Below are positions 24,609-38,300 of a stretch of 64,000 bases of DNA, in pieces. The position numbers and the translations under genes are program-made. Location: assembly GCF_000224145.3 (NCBI RefSeq), contig NW_004190356.2:649984-713983 (forward strand). The letters are read 5' to 3'. The notes under the pieces were generated by a model, which was given only the letters and a program-made list of their open reading frames with translations, was not told the origin of the DNA and did not search any database. Position 1 is the first letter of the stretch. Every line of letters begins with the position of its first letter. The stretch is from Ciona intestinalis. Its lineage: Eukaryota; Chordata; Ascidiacea; Phlebobranchia; Cionidae.

Positions 24609-26015
24609 ACCCCCACACAATTCCATTAACAACCATGTAAAATCTAAATACCGGAGATTACTTAATCCATCTCGGTTCTGTCGCTGCAAAGATTGTTTAA
24701 GAAGAAGATAACGCATGGCACTCATTGGGTTTTCACCGTCGTGTGAGTGGGCGATCATACGATACGTGCATTTCTCTGTTTCACTTCGGTCAATTTTATA
24801 ACCTGGAAGCATAAAAAATAAATATACAACATGTTTTAACATTTTACTGAAAGCGCGGAAGTGCCATCAGTTACTTGTGTGTTATACAAATGAAACTTAT
24901 TTATATAGTTTAGCTAGTAACGAGTTTTTCATGTCAATTTCAATACGCACAGCTACGAACATTACCACACACCCCCTCACCTCTTCTCCAAGTTCTAAGA
25001 AACAAATCATCATCTTCTGCCCCCCAACCCCAGTATAAGTTGGAAAATCCATTCACGCTGAGAAATTGTTCCTTCGTGAAAACCGATACACCTCCAAAAA
25101 CTTCCATTTTAGTCGCTTCATCTGTTGAAAAATTTAGTATTACAATACAAAACATTGAGTTATCGTTATTAAATGAAACATTCAACACTTACATGGAATG
25201 GGAGAACAGAGGCCAAGGTCGTAGCTCATTGTTCCGTAGTGAAATTTGTCAACAGACATCGACAAATGCCTCGGATTACTTCGGTCGTGATCGGAAATTT
25301 TCGGACAGTGGTAAGTACAATGATCGTTTTCAAGCAGCAAATCGACGTCATGGAAAATGTAGCAGTCGTAATCATCTTCAAGTAAAGCTTGTGCAAACCC
25401 GATATTCATTAAGATGGCTCGGTTAAACAAAGAGCCATGAACCTGACGGATGACGTAGATCGTGTATTCGATTTGCTGACGCTGCAGAATCGGGTGAAGG
25501 TGACTCAGCAAATGTTTCAAGTGATTCTCTCTGTCACGAAACGGAACAATAACCGCCACTTTATAACGAGCACGACATTTCGGTGGTCGGTAGCTACCGC
25601 CAGGTGTTACTTGAAGATTATTCTTACTTATGACGTCATAGCTTGGTGGGGGAGTAGGTGGTAGTGGAAACATTAAAGCACCAATCAGCTTTGCCGCGGA
25701 TGGATCGCAAAAATCAAGTGTGGCGTCATCAGATGCTACTTTTGACGTGGACGGTAAATACCCTACAACGTCATCACCTTCTAATTCAACGCTGATAGAA
25801 TCTAAATGAAATCTTGACCACAAGAAACGATCAACATGATTCACCAATCTTTGTAAGGCGGGGTAAGGTTCAGGTCTGGACGATGCATACCGAAAACACG
25901 TAACCCCGATCAGTAGCAAGCCGATTTGAACCAGAAAAACGCAGCATGTCAGTTTTAACAACTTCACCTTGGTTGATTTACCAAAACGGTTGACAATTTT
26001 GTGCAATTGTTCCAT
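24567..26015 (-). CDS. Beta-1,4-galactosyltransferase family (GT7), type II Golgi enzyme
   Basis: Three exons in phase: 25193-26015, 24981-25121 and 24567-24802; 399 aa. A short basic cytoplasmic tail is followed by a signal anchor (about residues 19-41, LTCCVFLVQIGLLLIGV). The catalytic domain starts with VPFRDRENHLKHLL, the UDP-Gal binding motif of the family. FNRAILMNIGF and the metal-binding HDVDLLLEND (DVD at 223-225) follow, then FGGVSVFTKEQF and the acceptor-site WGWGAEDDD (305-313). RMIAHS near the C-terminal end is the conserved RMI.HS metal/His region. Family members transfer galactose, or GalNAc, to GlcNAc, glucose or xylose ends in the Golgi. The exact subtype is not resolved. The DVD, WGWG and H sites are all present, so it should be active. 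Oddity: the final 13 residues come from a MITE end. It is nested in INTS3 intron 22, about 0.3 kb downstream of exon 22. Confidence 0.93.
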
Positions 26016-26318
26016 TGAAATGTTCTTGTTAAATTGAGATACTGTTTATCGGGCAATATTTCTGACTGCAAATCTCAATAAACTCGATGTCACGACTTCT
26101 GTCTCACAACAAACTGCTTGCTGAACTAATCAAAAATATTTCCCGCGTTTTCTCAACTTAAAAACATAACTACATGTCTAATGCATTACGTAACAAAACC
26201 CTTAAACGACCGAACAAACGCACCTATGACGACATATTCTATACAAACAAAATGCAACATACGATGGATATATGTTGCCGACTGGTACCATCCACATACT
26301 ATATATTAAAACGCAAAC

Positions 26319-29300
26319 CTTTGCCGCAACCCCTTTCGTGGTGGTGTGTTCCTCGGTTTACTCTTACTTAGCAACACAGTGAGATGTTCGGCAAGTTCCT
26401 TCATGTGTCCTATTGCCCAGTGACGTAGTAATGACGTAGCGAAGCGGTCACCATCACCAAACTGACGTGAAATCACGTGCTTAACCATTTCTTGCGTCGG
26501 TCTAAATTTTATATTTTATTATTGGCAATTTAAACCACATAGCAACGATGTGTGCGGACTTTTCCTAATTTCTAATCTTAATTAAACTAACTATTAACAT
26601 TCTAGGAAGGACTATTTCAAAACAGGGCAGTAGAAAGTAAACAATATAATAAAGTTAATATTTTATGATTTTGTTATACATTTATACCGAAGAAGCATAA
26701 ATCACAACACACTAGACGTCTTTAATAGTTTAGTGAACGTTTTTTTAGTAATCTAGAAACGTTTAGGGTTGGGTGACAGTTCTTCTTATGGGAATTCCAT
26801 GCGTTGTCGCACGGCCGAATTGATTTACTCCGATGTTTCGATTTAACCTCATTTTAGTTATTGTTTCGTTTTTTTTTTGAAAATTAATGGCATCTTTAGA
26901 TAACATGCAAGTATATCCATATACACGACTTGATGTTTCGTTGGTATGTCTCTTCATTCTGATTAATTAGAAAAACAATGTTTCAATAGCGACCAATTAT
27001 AAAAGGTATGAGCCATAGAAACACCGAGTGGTCCAACCCATTGTTTCGTAGACGGCAAACAGAACGTCAATTTGTGTTCAAAATAACCCAGCGGGTGTAG
27101 GGAAATGGATTTTCGGTAAATTGAAGAAAATACTTTGAACTTACACAAACTTAAAAGTTGGAAAGGGTAAAAAACATTGACAATTTGTTCTCGTTGTTGA
27201 AAAAAGTTACAAACGGAATTTGGAAGTAGTTTTACATTTTAAAAAAGAAAACGCAAACAAAACCAAACAAGTTTGTTTAAACTTTAAACCCATTGCAAAC
27301 GCTCTTGGTTTTTGGACACTCTGAGTACGAAAAGTGTTTTAAAAGCGTCTCCGCTTGAACGGTGATACTTTGATTATACTTGGGCCAAGCGGCATTGCAA
27401 ATGCGCCGCCACTGCGCGTGCGCAGGTGGGACCGATAATGCGAGACCAACAAAATACGGTGCGGAAGAAAATATTATTAAACACATCGTTCAAACTCCCA
27501 AGGAACAATTCTACCATCCACACTAAGATGTCGTGCCGAAACGTTTTTAGCCGAGGGACGAGGGTTGTAGGGTATTTGGTCCGACCTTGTGCGCACGCGT
27601 AGTTAGTATTTATATGTTAAAGATGAAAGGATGGTGTAGTGTAGTTGCAACAACAAATAACAAATACCTTTGTGAGTTGTTGTGATGTACGATTAATTAC
27701 TAATTATATTATTAATAATATATATAAAATGTGTATTTATTTATAACAGAATAATTTAATAATATACATAATTAATTATGTGTGTTTAATGACCAATAAA
27801 AAACAAATTATGCTGTTTTCACACAAAGGGAATTGAAAACCAGAAATCTGTCGATTGAGTAAATATCAATCTATATTCTCTAACCATCAACCTTAAGATT
27901 TCCTGTGAATCTTGTTCATTACGAATGTCTAGCGATTTTATTTAAAAATGTTGAAATACATATTAGGATTTTATTTAGGTCAAGAAATAAAAGACTAAAG
28001 ACATAGAATTAATTCAGATCTTTAGAAATGAGTTGGAAAAGAACAAAAACAACTGTTTGAGTTGAAAAGATTTATGTGGTACTTCGTATGTGTGTGTACA
28101 ACTGTTTAGATATGCAAGGTTCATAAAATAAGACATTCCGCAATCACATTAACTATATAAACACTTCGTTTCAGTATAATTTCAAAATATATATTTCTAA
28201 TATCACCAACCTTTGATGACGAAATGCAAGCAACAGCATGGAAAGAGCTTCTGGGTGATTTTTTGAATTTAATTTTTGTAGAAGTGGTAGAGCTAAATCA
28301 GGTTGTAAGTCGTGCACTGCGAATAATTGCCACACACAATACTGCTCAAAACTTTCCCATTCCAGACTTGAAACTGAATAAAACACAGTTTTTGATAATC
28401 CTTATGTGAATAAATGAGAATTGTAGTTATTTTAATGCAGGTCTTCTTAGGAACTTGTTTTTTCACAGATATCTTTTGTTTTCCTTTTTTAGGAATATTT
28501 TTCAAGACTTTACCAACATTCACCCAACAGACGAGCATAAAAAAAAACTTTCAAACATCATTTTTAAAATGAAGTTATCCAGTAGACTCAATACTGAAAC
28601 AGCCAACTTTTTAAAGGCAAGTAAAAGTAAACTACATGTCCAATACATAACATAGCTCAATAAGGCATGTTTACTACTTACCTAATACATTGAGTATCCC
28701 ATCTTTTTTCATCATACATAGACTTCCCATCATAATTAAACATTGGAGTTCTTCTAGTTGTTGTGGGTCAAGCACCGCAACTATTATGTTCAGCAACTCA
28801 CTGTTTCCAATGCAATGTTCAGGAAACTGAAGATATAATTGCATTATTTACTAATGGATTGCACAAAGTTAGGTGTGTAGTTTGTGGGTGAGGTTGCTAC
28901 AACGCATACGAAGTATCACATACATTGGGCATGTGCTTTAAACTTGTATTTGAGAAACAGATTTTAGGACTCAGTCTCAGGGTTACAGTTTTTATGTACA
29001 AATGGATATGTATGCATGTCCAATACTAAGGCATTTTGTTTTACTACTTTGTACATAAAACCATGCAGTAAAAGTACTTTTTAAGGGCAAAGATATAGTT
29101 GTGTCATGCCTTTCTCGTTTTTTTTTTACGTTTTTTACTTCATTGGTAACCAGAGTATTCCAGACATGTAAAGGCACTACCACAAGCTGTGTTGTTGGTA
29201 TGCACATGTGACACTTTTTATTATATAACATAACGGTTACTCTAATTGATGTGTATTTACTTCTTAACATTAGGCCTATATGCAATTATAAAAATGTAAT

Positions 29301-32300
29301 TTTGCACACATGAAAGTGGTCAGTTTGTATCAAAGATAATTGACACAGGTGGTGATTAGATACAACGTTGATATTTGATATTACCTCTTTATAAACATGG
29401 GGTACAAGAAACACGAGCATGGTGCTGTTATCTTCCTGACAATGCTTAAGATCCATCATAAGACAGTTGTATACGTCACCAAGTTGTGTATTTTGTGCGA
29501 AGGATTCGTATATAAACATGTTGTCTTCATTTAATGTTTGGTTTCTGGTATAATTAAAACAATATGTAAACAAAATTAAATACAGAAAAAAAAGGCAAAT
29601 TAAAAAATATAAACAATTAATAACACGATCTTTGTTATCGCTTTTAAAAAGATAAATAAAGAATAAACATATATATGTTATATTCGGTTATAAGTGTTTA
29701 AGGAAATAGAAAAAAAAAATTTAAAGAAAGTCTCCTTAACTGAGAAAACACGCTGTAAGCTACAGTAGAGAAATTTTATTACAGGACATACAAAGTCTTA
29801 TTTTCTTAAAAGAACTTGATAGTCTGGTAAAGAAAAACAGCAAAAATCCAAAGACTATATCACAAAAACTCACTTGACAGCCAAAAAGAAAAGAAGATGA
29901 TATCCCAAACGAGATTGGATGCTGTACATCTCTGAAAGAAGAGAGAGGAGGACACCAAACGAATCTTCGTCTTTTTTACTCTGACATAAGTTACGGAAAA
30001 TCACATAAAGTGGTTTCTCCACACATCTCTCTAAATATCTGTATTGGAAAAAAAAATTTTTAAATTAAAAAGAATTTCAAATAAAGCTTTAAAATTTAAA
30101 ATAAAATCAAAACCTTTAAGAGGAACACCAACGAAAAATGAAAATTAGTATATAAATAAAATGTTCAAATGTGATCTAACGGCACCACCAAAACTTCAAT
30201 ACCCCAAAGAGCTTCTAAAAAATCGGAGAACTGGAGTAAAAATAATTTGACAATGCATTGGATTTCCCATTAGAAAAAAGGCCATTCAACTTAAACCATT
30301 TCTGATTTCTAAACTACTAAATATAAATTAAATTTTATTTTTGGTATAATTTGGCATAAGCAATGCTTCTACTTTGTGAATATATGTATAAAAAAAAACT
30401 GGGCAATTTTTAAGGTAGAATTCATGTCGCAAATTGCATTTGCGAAAGACAAACCTTCTTTAGCGATGGACAAACAGTTATCAAACATATAAAAAAACAG
30501 GGAACTTTGTGTAAGACGGGCGCATTCGCAGTAAGGTCAACATAGAAGGCAGAAGATTTTTTTATGTAAGCTTTTTAGCTCTGCTAATGTGTTTAATGTG
30601 AACAACCAACTTTTTTCTAAAGAAAATTGTGAACCAGGTACTATTGACCAGTGGGACAAAGTAAAAATTTTAATATAAAAAGTGCTAAAAATTAACTAAT
30701 AGGATAAAAAATGTTGAGTCAGCATAATATGTAGGTATGTTTAAACGAAAAATTATAACATAATAAAGTCTATATTTTATTATTTTAATACCTTCTCAAA
30801 AAAGAAGCATTCATTATGCGGAGTCAAAACCAAAAATGAGTTTTTCTTAATGGTTTAGAAACTAGAAACCCTCAAAGTTGAGTGACACTTTTTCCTAAGA
30901 GAAATCCCATGCATATCCGACTGCCGATTTTTGTACGACAGTGTTTGAATTTGAGGTTTAAATAAAAAAAATGCTTAAATCTGTTTCGTTTTTTAGACTT
31001 GGGTGGTACCTTAAGATTACAGTTTGAGCATTTTTAGCAATACACAAATTTTGACTTTTCATTTGTTATCCCTTTGACGAGCTGATTTTAAAGTTGGTAA
31101 ATATATTCCCATATAGATGGAATTGAATCATTGGAACTTAAATTTATAATTTGTGCGATAAATGATTACTAATTAATCCTAATGAATCAAAAGGTGTGAA
31201 ATTTACACCTAAAAAAACCATTCAAGTATTTTACTATGCCAGATACAACAGCAGCAAATTTAATAATATGTATAGTAGGGTGGGGGAAGATGGGACACCT
31301 TTTCTTTCAATTTTCTCGTCCCCTTTGGTAGTAAACAAAGAACATTTAAAGAATTATAAAACCATATCCTCGCGTCTTCCATAGACCGTTGCTAATTGTT
31401 TAAAACACAATCAGAATATTTAGATATTATGTGCTAAAGGTTTCCTGTCTTCCCCCACCCTACTATATATACATAAAAAGTGCAAACTATATGATTCCAA
31501 GTTACGATAAATTACAGAAATGTCTATTTTACATAACATACTCATCGGTGATGTCGCATGAAGCAAGCGTGATGATTGATTTACAAAAATGATCAGAAAG
31601 TAGTTGAGTTAAACAAGATGAGAGGGGTGTTGATACTTCGTTGTCGAATTCATCCTATGTGTGCAATAGATATCGTATTACAACGAGGATAGAAATCTTT
31701 TATAAAGTTATACAAAGGATTAAATAACCTTTAACCTAAAAAAGAAGTGGATGCAGTTAATTTTTCTGAAATTTTAATTTAAATTCTGTTTAAATTTAAA
31801 TTTGAAAAATGATTTGCGTCACTTATAACAACGAAATATGTTAAAAGTTGATTTTAGCCAAAACTTTTTCAAAACTTGCTAAAAACCATTTATTCTAAAT
31901 ATAAATCACAATTTAACTGTAAACACAAAACACATTTTTAACTCAAAATTTAGAAGCAGGAGCCCCAGAGTAACATAGAGATCAAATAAAATTGTTGTTT
32001 CTTTGCTGACAAATGATGTTATTACCTTGTTTTTAAATAAAATACGAGCCATATTCTTAAAAATTACATGTTTTCAAACTAAGTTACTAAAAACAATTCA
32101 AATGCTATGGTGACCTTTTCATCTTACAAAACATACTGCTTGAATTGATAATAAGACGCCAGAGACCAATTTCAATAAAGAAATATGCAAAGAATATAGG
32201 GACCTATTCCAAAATAAGTTTTTTTTTAGTTTCTATGTTGCTGGTTAAACGTTTAAGTTCGACAAATATCGTCACCTGGACCCTTGTAATAATTCTAATG

Positions 32301-35300
32301 TGACAGACAAAATAACGATAATACTATCAGAGCTAAATACAAAATTATAATTTCAAAACACAACTATCTATTACGAACCATAGATAAGACATGATCAATT
32401 ATATCTTGCATTCTTTCACATCTTTCATCAAGATCTGTTAAATCTGCTCGTTGTAACTGACCAATTAGATCGCGAAGTGTGTCATCCAATCTGTGCAAAT
32501 ATAATAAGATAGTAAGTTGGTGGATGCTTCTTTAACATTTGATTTTTAGACGCAAAGTTGCTTTACAAGTATTGAGTTTCAGGCGTTTCGATTTCCTAAT
32601 TATCTGGGGTATGCGGCGCGCACCTGTGCGTTGACTATGATGTCATATACGTCATTATATATGTGCGCATTAGTATTTTTTTGCGGGAATTCGCAACACA
32701 AACTTTGCACTACCTTTCTTATAGCTGCGTATAAATTTAATGTAATTTGCCCATTAAACGTGGCAACAGGCAGTAATATACAACCTAAATATGTTTCAGA
32801 AGCATAACTGCTTTATATTTACGATGTTTTTCTCAACCATGCAGCATGTTTATTACGAAATAGTAAGGATTCACACGTGGATTCATTGCGTCACAATAGC
32901 GATTGTCTGGCCTGGTAATTGATTAGGACACAATAGCAATTCACGCGTTGATAGTTTGGTCATAATACCGATTGTCCCCTTGGTTATTTTATCTGCAGGA
33001 CTTGAATACAGGTTGAATATTCGCCTTTTCACGCATGCGATCAAGTAAAGTATTAAAATGTTTGCAATAAATACTTTTTACACGGGTAAATGTAACGTAT
33101 TGCGCTCCTTCTTTAGTGATTAGAATGAGACCGCTAGACGGCTTAAGCGATAAAAAATGGGTATGCCGCATACCTATAAATATTCTGAGGTATGCGCCGT
33201 ATACCCACATACCCAGGATCGGCGCCCATGTTGAGTTTACTTACCAATACTAATACATACTTTTTGTAAAACCACCACAAATAAACAATGGCTATACATA
33301 TTCTGTACATATTTCTGTCTTTGAAAAGAATTCCAAAATATTTTCTGTTTAACAAAATAATTACCTCTCCATGTCCGAGTTAATATCTCGCGGTTCTGGT
33401 GTAGGGGATTCCCGCCATATATTTAAATCTGTGCCTTTTTTTCCTGAAAACATCATATTGTTTAAAGAAGAGAATTTGAATAAATTCATTCGGTTACAAT
33501 ATAAATATGCTTATATATTTTTGAGCGGTTTATAGTTTAATGCAGAATCACAAAGAAACTGAAGCATTTGATGATCCATGCCATGATTACCATAATCCTC
33601 TTCATCGTCACTGAAGATCGCATTCGAGTCGTGACTGACATCAACATCATTGTTACCGGACTTCCTTTCCAAAGTTTCGTTGTCAGAATCATCTGCTGAG
33701 GTATGAAACTTTAAAATAAAATTTACTATTCTCAAAATGTAACTGAAAAGTAGCTCATACAACAACACAGAGGCAGCTTAAGACCGCCAGGAATCTTAAT
33801 GTATAAATTGGTGTTATTAAGATTTTTACAAATGGAAAAAAAATATTGCTTTAAGAGAGTTATAGGACTTTGGTTATATAATCTAAAAATATCCTTGACT
33901 TACTACCAAATGGTATGAGAAAAAAGAATGAAAACAGTTTTATTTCACAAACACCAGTTACCATCGTCAATGACCATTGGTTCCTCTTCTATGATGTCAT
34001 CGCTTCGTTTTCCTGGTAACAAAGAAGTTTCTGAGGCCTCCAATGGTATGGTTGGGGTTAAAGGTGGTTTGCCTGAAACGAAAGCTCTGTTAAGTTCACT
34101 ATCAATAATTATCCTTGTGCGGGGTGGCAACTTATAACACAGAAAACCGATGTGGATTATATATGATGGCGTCATACACCTAGGCTCATGTGCAATGCGT
34201 TATGCCCAATGGTAAGTTACTTCCTGTGTGAATTTTTTCTTTTTAAAAGCTAGCTTTGAACAAACTACTAGTAGTCACTTATTTAGGCAATTTTTGTGTT
34301 AACAGTTTTGCTTACAAACACCCTCAATGATAGAAGCATTAAGCACCAAACTTGGCATCTTCAGGTTAAAATGCAGGTGTTATAAACATTGTGCAATAAA
34401 GACGGTCTAAAAAAGACAAATTAATTGTTTAAAAGTTAAAACAAACCATCAGCAATTGGAAGAGAACAAAATTCACTAAGATTGGCACGAATAAGTCCAC
34501 GAAGCTCATTATCAAGCTTGGGGTTGTCAAGAATAGGTGACAAGGATTGGACGACACGTTTTTCAAGTATTGTCCTCAATGCCAAGTGAACTCCTTGTTT
34601 TATCTGCATAGAAGAATTTTAGGACACCTTTTTTCTGGGTACAGATTTTTGGTTTAAAATTGTAAAGGGAAAATGCCTATTTGTAAGATGTATGAAAGAA
34701 TTGATGTAATATTATACACACTGATGTCTGTTATAATCCTTTTTCAATTGTTGGTTGAACTTTTCGTTTCATCAATCAAATGAACTAGTTGGAGATAAAA
34801 TCAAATCAAGAAGCTATGGAATGTAATAAAAACAAATTTGCTAATAATAAACTTAAACAAGTAATAAAACAATAAAAATAAACAGGTTGACAGATGTAGT
34901 GCAATATTTAACATGAGACCCAACAGTATCATCACTATCATTATATGTCTTGTCTAGTGTCTACACAAATCATTTCGAAACACAAACACGTATTTCCCAA
35001 TAGGATTGTTATTTTAGCTATGTTCAATCGAAAAATAACATAACCAAGTCTATGTTGTACATATTTTAATATACCATTGTCCATTATTGTTATTATAGAA
35101 GAAGCATTCATTGTATCAAATTAAACATAAACAATATATAATTTTCCTAAGCCTCCACTGGAAACGTCAAAGTTAAGTGACACTTTTATTTCTAAAATGA
35201 TGGCACAGCCAGTCATTTTTTTAATGTTTTACAATTACATGATGAAAGTTCTATCAGATGAAAAATTTACCTGAGCATTAATAGGAGGATGAAACTCAAC

Positions 35301-38300
35301 CATCGTTCGACATAAAAAGTCCAACAAACTTGTGGTGATGGCTGGATGACTTCGGATGCTCTGATGCATCACCAGGACTCCTGGTTCAATATCCATGATG
35401 CTGTTTTTATCCGGGGAATAGAAAAGCCAATCCCAAAAAAGAGCGAGGTTGCTATATGAGGTTGCGATGCGTGACGTGCATGTTGATAGTAACCAACCAA
35501 TCACAGCCCATCTATAAATCATGTGACCAACATATTATTGTAAGAAAAACAACAAGTGAGCAGGGCTTAAATATAGAAGAATCTATAAAATAGTTCTCCG
35601 TTTTCGTATTGACTTTGCTACTGCTAATGGCAAAGGGTAAAATGTCATATAGAGAATATTAAAATATTGGTATTTAAAATTAACTTGCAGGAGTTTTTTT
35701 TACATTCAACTACTGTATGCCACAAATTGATTGACTGTAATTACCAATGTATTTCATGAGCAATACTATAACAAACAAAAGAGCAGAGCTCTAATAAAAG
35801 AGACATGAATATTATGACTTCTTAGGGAAATATATAAAATAACACATAGCAAAGTTTGTGCTTTGCACTACCACTACTACCAATCTACCATAAACTAAGT
35901 AAGATTACCTTAGTTACTAAAAGAACTTAAAATAAAAGATCAATATGTTTACAGGCACTAATAATGTACTATAATAGTTAAAAGAACATGAGTAGATTCT
36001 AGGTTCACTGTAACAACAGTAACATGTTCTTTTTTTTAAATTACCAACCAACTGTTTATCAAGAAAAAATTAATATTACCTTGGTATAATATCAGAAGAC
36101 AAAATTTCATTTGATGGATAAATACATCCACATATGTATCGTATAAGGTCGCTACGTAAGGTTTGACTATCGGGTGTTGCAAGATATTGACGTTGGAACC
36201 AATCCTGGTAGCGTTTGTGGTTTCCAAACCTTACCTGAACAAAATAAGATAATTCTTTTAAATTTCTAAACTGACTACAGAATCATTATTCATTATCTGA
36301 TCTCTCTACTGTGTGTTCTAGCTGCGAAGACAAATTGGTAAATCATAAACATCACATTCACATATAATTATGATACAACATCACAAAAGATATGATCATA
36401 TCACTATTTATAACAAACCTTGAGAAGAATAAAGTTAAGTTTATTTTCCATATCTGGTGTAACTCGACATGTGAGAAATTTACGTGAAGTTCGAGTTTGC
36501 AGCAAACTTAAGACGCCAGTGAAGGATGGTGATAAGGTCTGCAATATTCAAACTTTTATGCACGGAAATTAACAGCCGAAAATATATAATTATAAAATAT
36601 AAAAAGGCAAACTATGTTTATTTTAGGTCCAAAAGATGTTATTTTAAATTATTACAGTATGCGTGAATTGTTTAAATTTTAGAATACAACTGACAACAGT
36701 TTAAGCCAGGAATATGGATTCAAGATATTTTTAAAGAGCATACCAACAAAAAAATCTGAAATATAGATAAAGACACCCAAATGAAATATAAAGGTACCAT
36801 TAAAGTTTTTAAAAACGAAACAGCTTCTGAAATAATGTAGAACAAAACTTTAAATCGAACAGCCTAGGTAAAAAAAAATGATGTGCTACAATACATGGTA
36901 TTTCCCATAAGAAATAGTTCACTCAATTTGACCATTTCTAGTGTCTAAAGTATAGGAAACTATTTAATTTTTTATTTGTATTTATTACAGTAAACGCTTC
37001 TTTTTTGTGAATATCAATAAAAATATATAATATATATATAAAATATTTATAGCCTTTTTTATATATATGTATAAAATATTTATAGTTTTACTTTTTCGAA
37101 GAAACGTAGCTAAGTTTCTTTAATTTTTCAAATAAAACACAAAATGCTGAGTTAGCACTCTTTTTTGAATTAGTTCATTTTCAATCCTTGTATGATATTA
37201 AAACGTTCATTATGTTTCCCTGGTACCAGCTGTATGACTTCCATTTAAAAAAAGTCTGTCGACCGTATTGAAGATAGTGCTGAGTCATCATAATGTGGTA
37301 CATAGCTTGCGTTCAATCGAAAAATTAAACCATTTAAAGTTCATACTTGATATATATTTAAAAAGAAAACATTCATTCAACCAACGCACCCAAAAATGAT
37401 TTTTTTCAGATTCTTTCGTTTTTAAAAACATTTTTAAGCATTCGTTTTTTAAAACATTATCTTGAAAACACAAACCTCTGGTTTATAAAGAACATCAGAC
37501 CATAATCGTTCAATCTCTGGTATTCTCGCAACTGCTGACATTAATCGAATAAGATCCCTTCCGATGCAACAACACTCCATCCACTAGGTGGAAACACAGA
37601 ATTAATAACAAAAAATTCATTCAGCTTAAACTTTTCAAAACTTTGCTATAATGTATTATATATATATAGTTAATATATATTATAATATAATGATTATATT
37701 TTTAGTTCTTGTTTTATTTTAATTTTGATTTTAATATTATATACAAGAGCACAAAACTACAACACAAACCTTTTCTCTCATTAAAGTAACAACAAAATTT
37801 GCTTCTTTCTGTCTTAATGATGTGAAGTTTGAATGGAAATGATCCTGTGGACAATAGAAAACAAATTCAAGATACAGTTTTGGATGACACAGGTTTGATC
37901 CGGTATACAAGACACAACTGTGAAACATAGTAAACCATTTGAATCTAGTTAAACGTAAAGGGCAAACAAAAAGGTAAAAGGCAAAGTCTAGACATATTAT
38001 TATTTAATAACTATTAACTTATCATTTCAGAAAAAAAATTTTTAAAGACACGTTAAAAATGACCTGAAGCAATCTTAGATAAGTGTAAACAGTTATTTGA
38101 AGAAGAGAAATTGACTTTTCCACCCAAGCTTGATTGTTAATTAACATGTCAAGCACATTCTCACACATCCAAACATTCTTTGCTGAAGTCCCACCACCTA
38201 AAATAGTTGTAACTAAGTTTAATATATACTTTAAAATTGTTTATCAGACAAAGAAATTTCTGTATTATTTAAAAAACACAGCTTGTTTAAATATGATATA

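Noticed and set aside
27277..27486. 69-aa minus-strand open frame in INTS3 intron 21
   Set aside because: No similarity or phase-compatible splice role, since exons 21 and 22 join directly. GC content alone is not enough.
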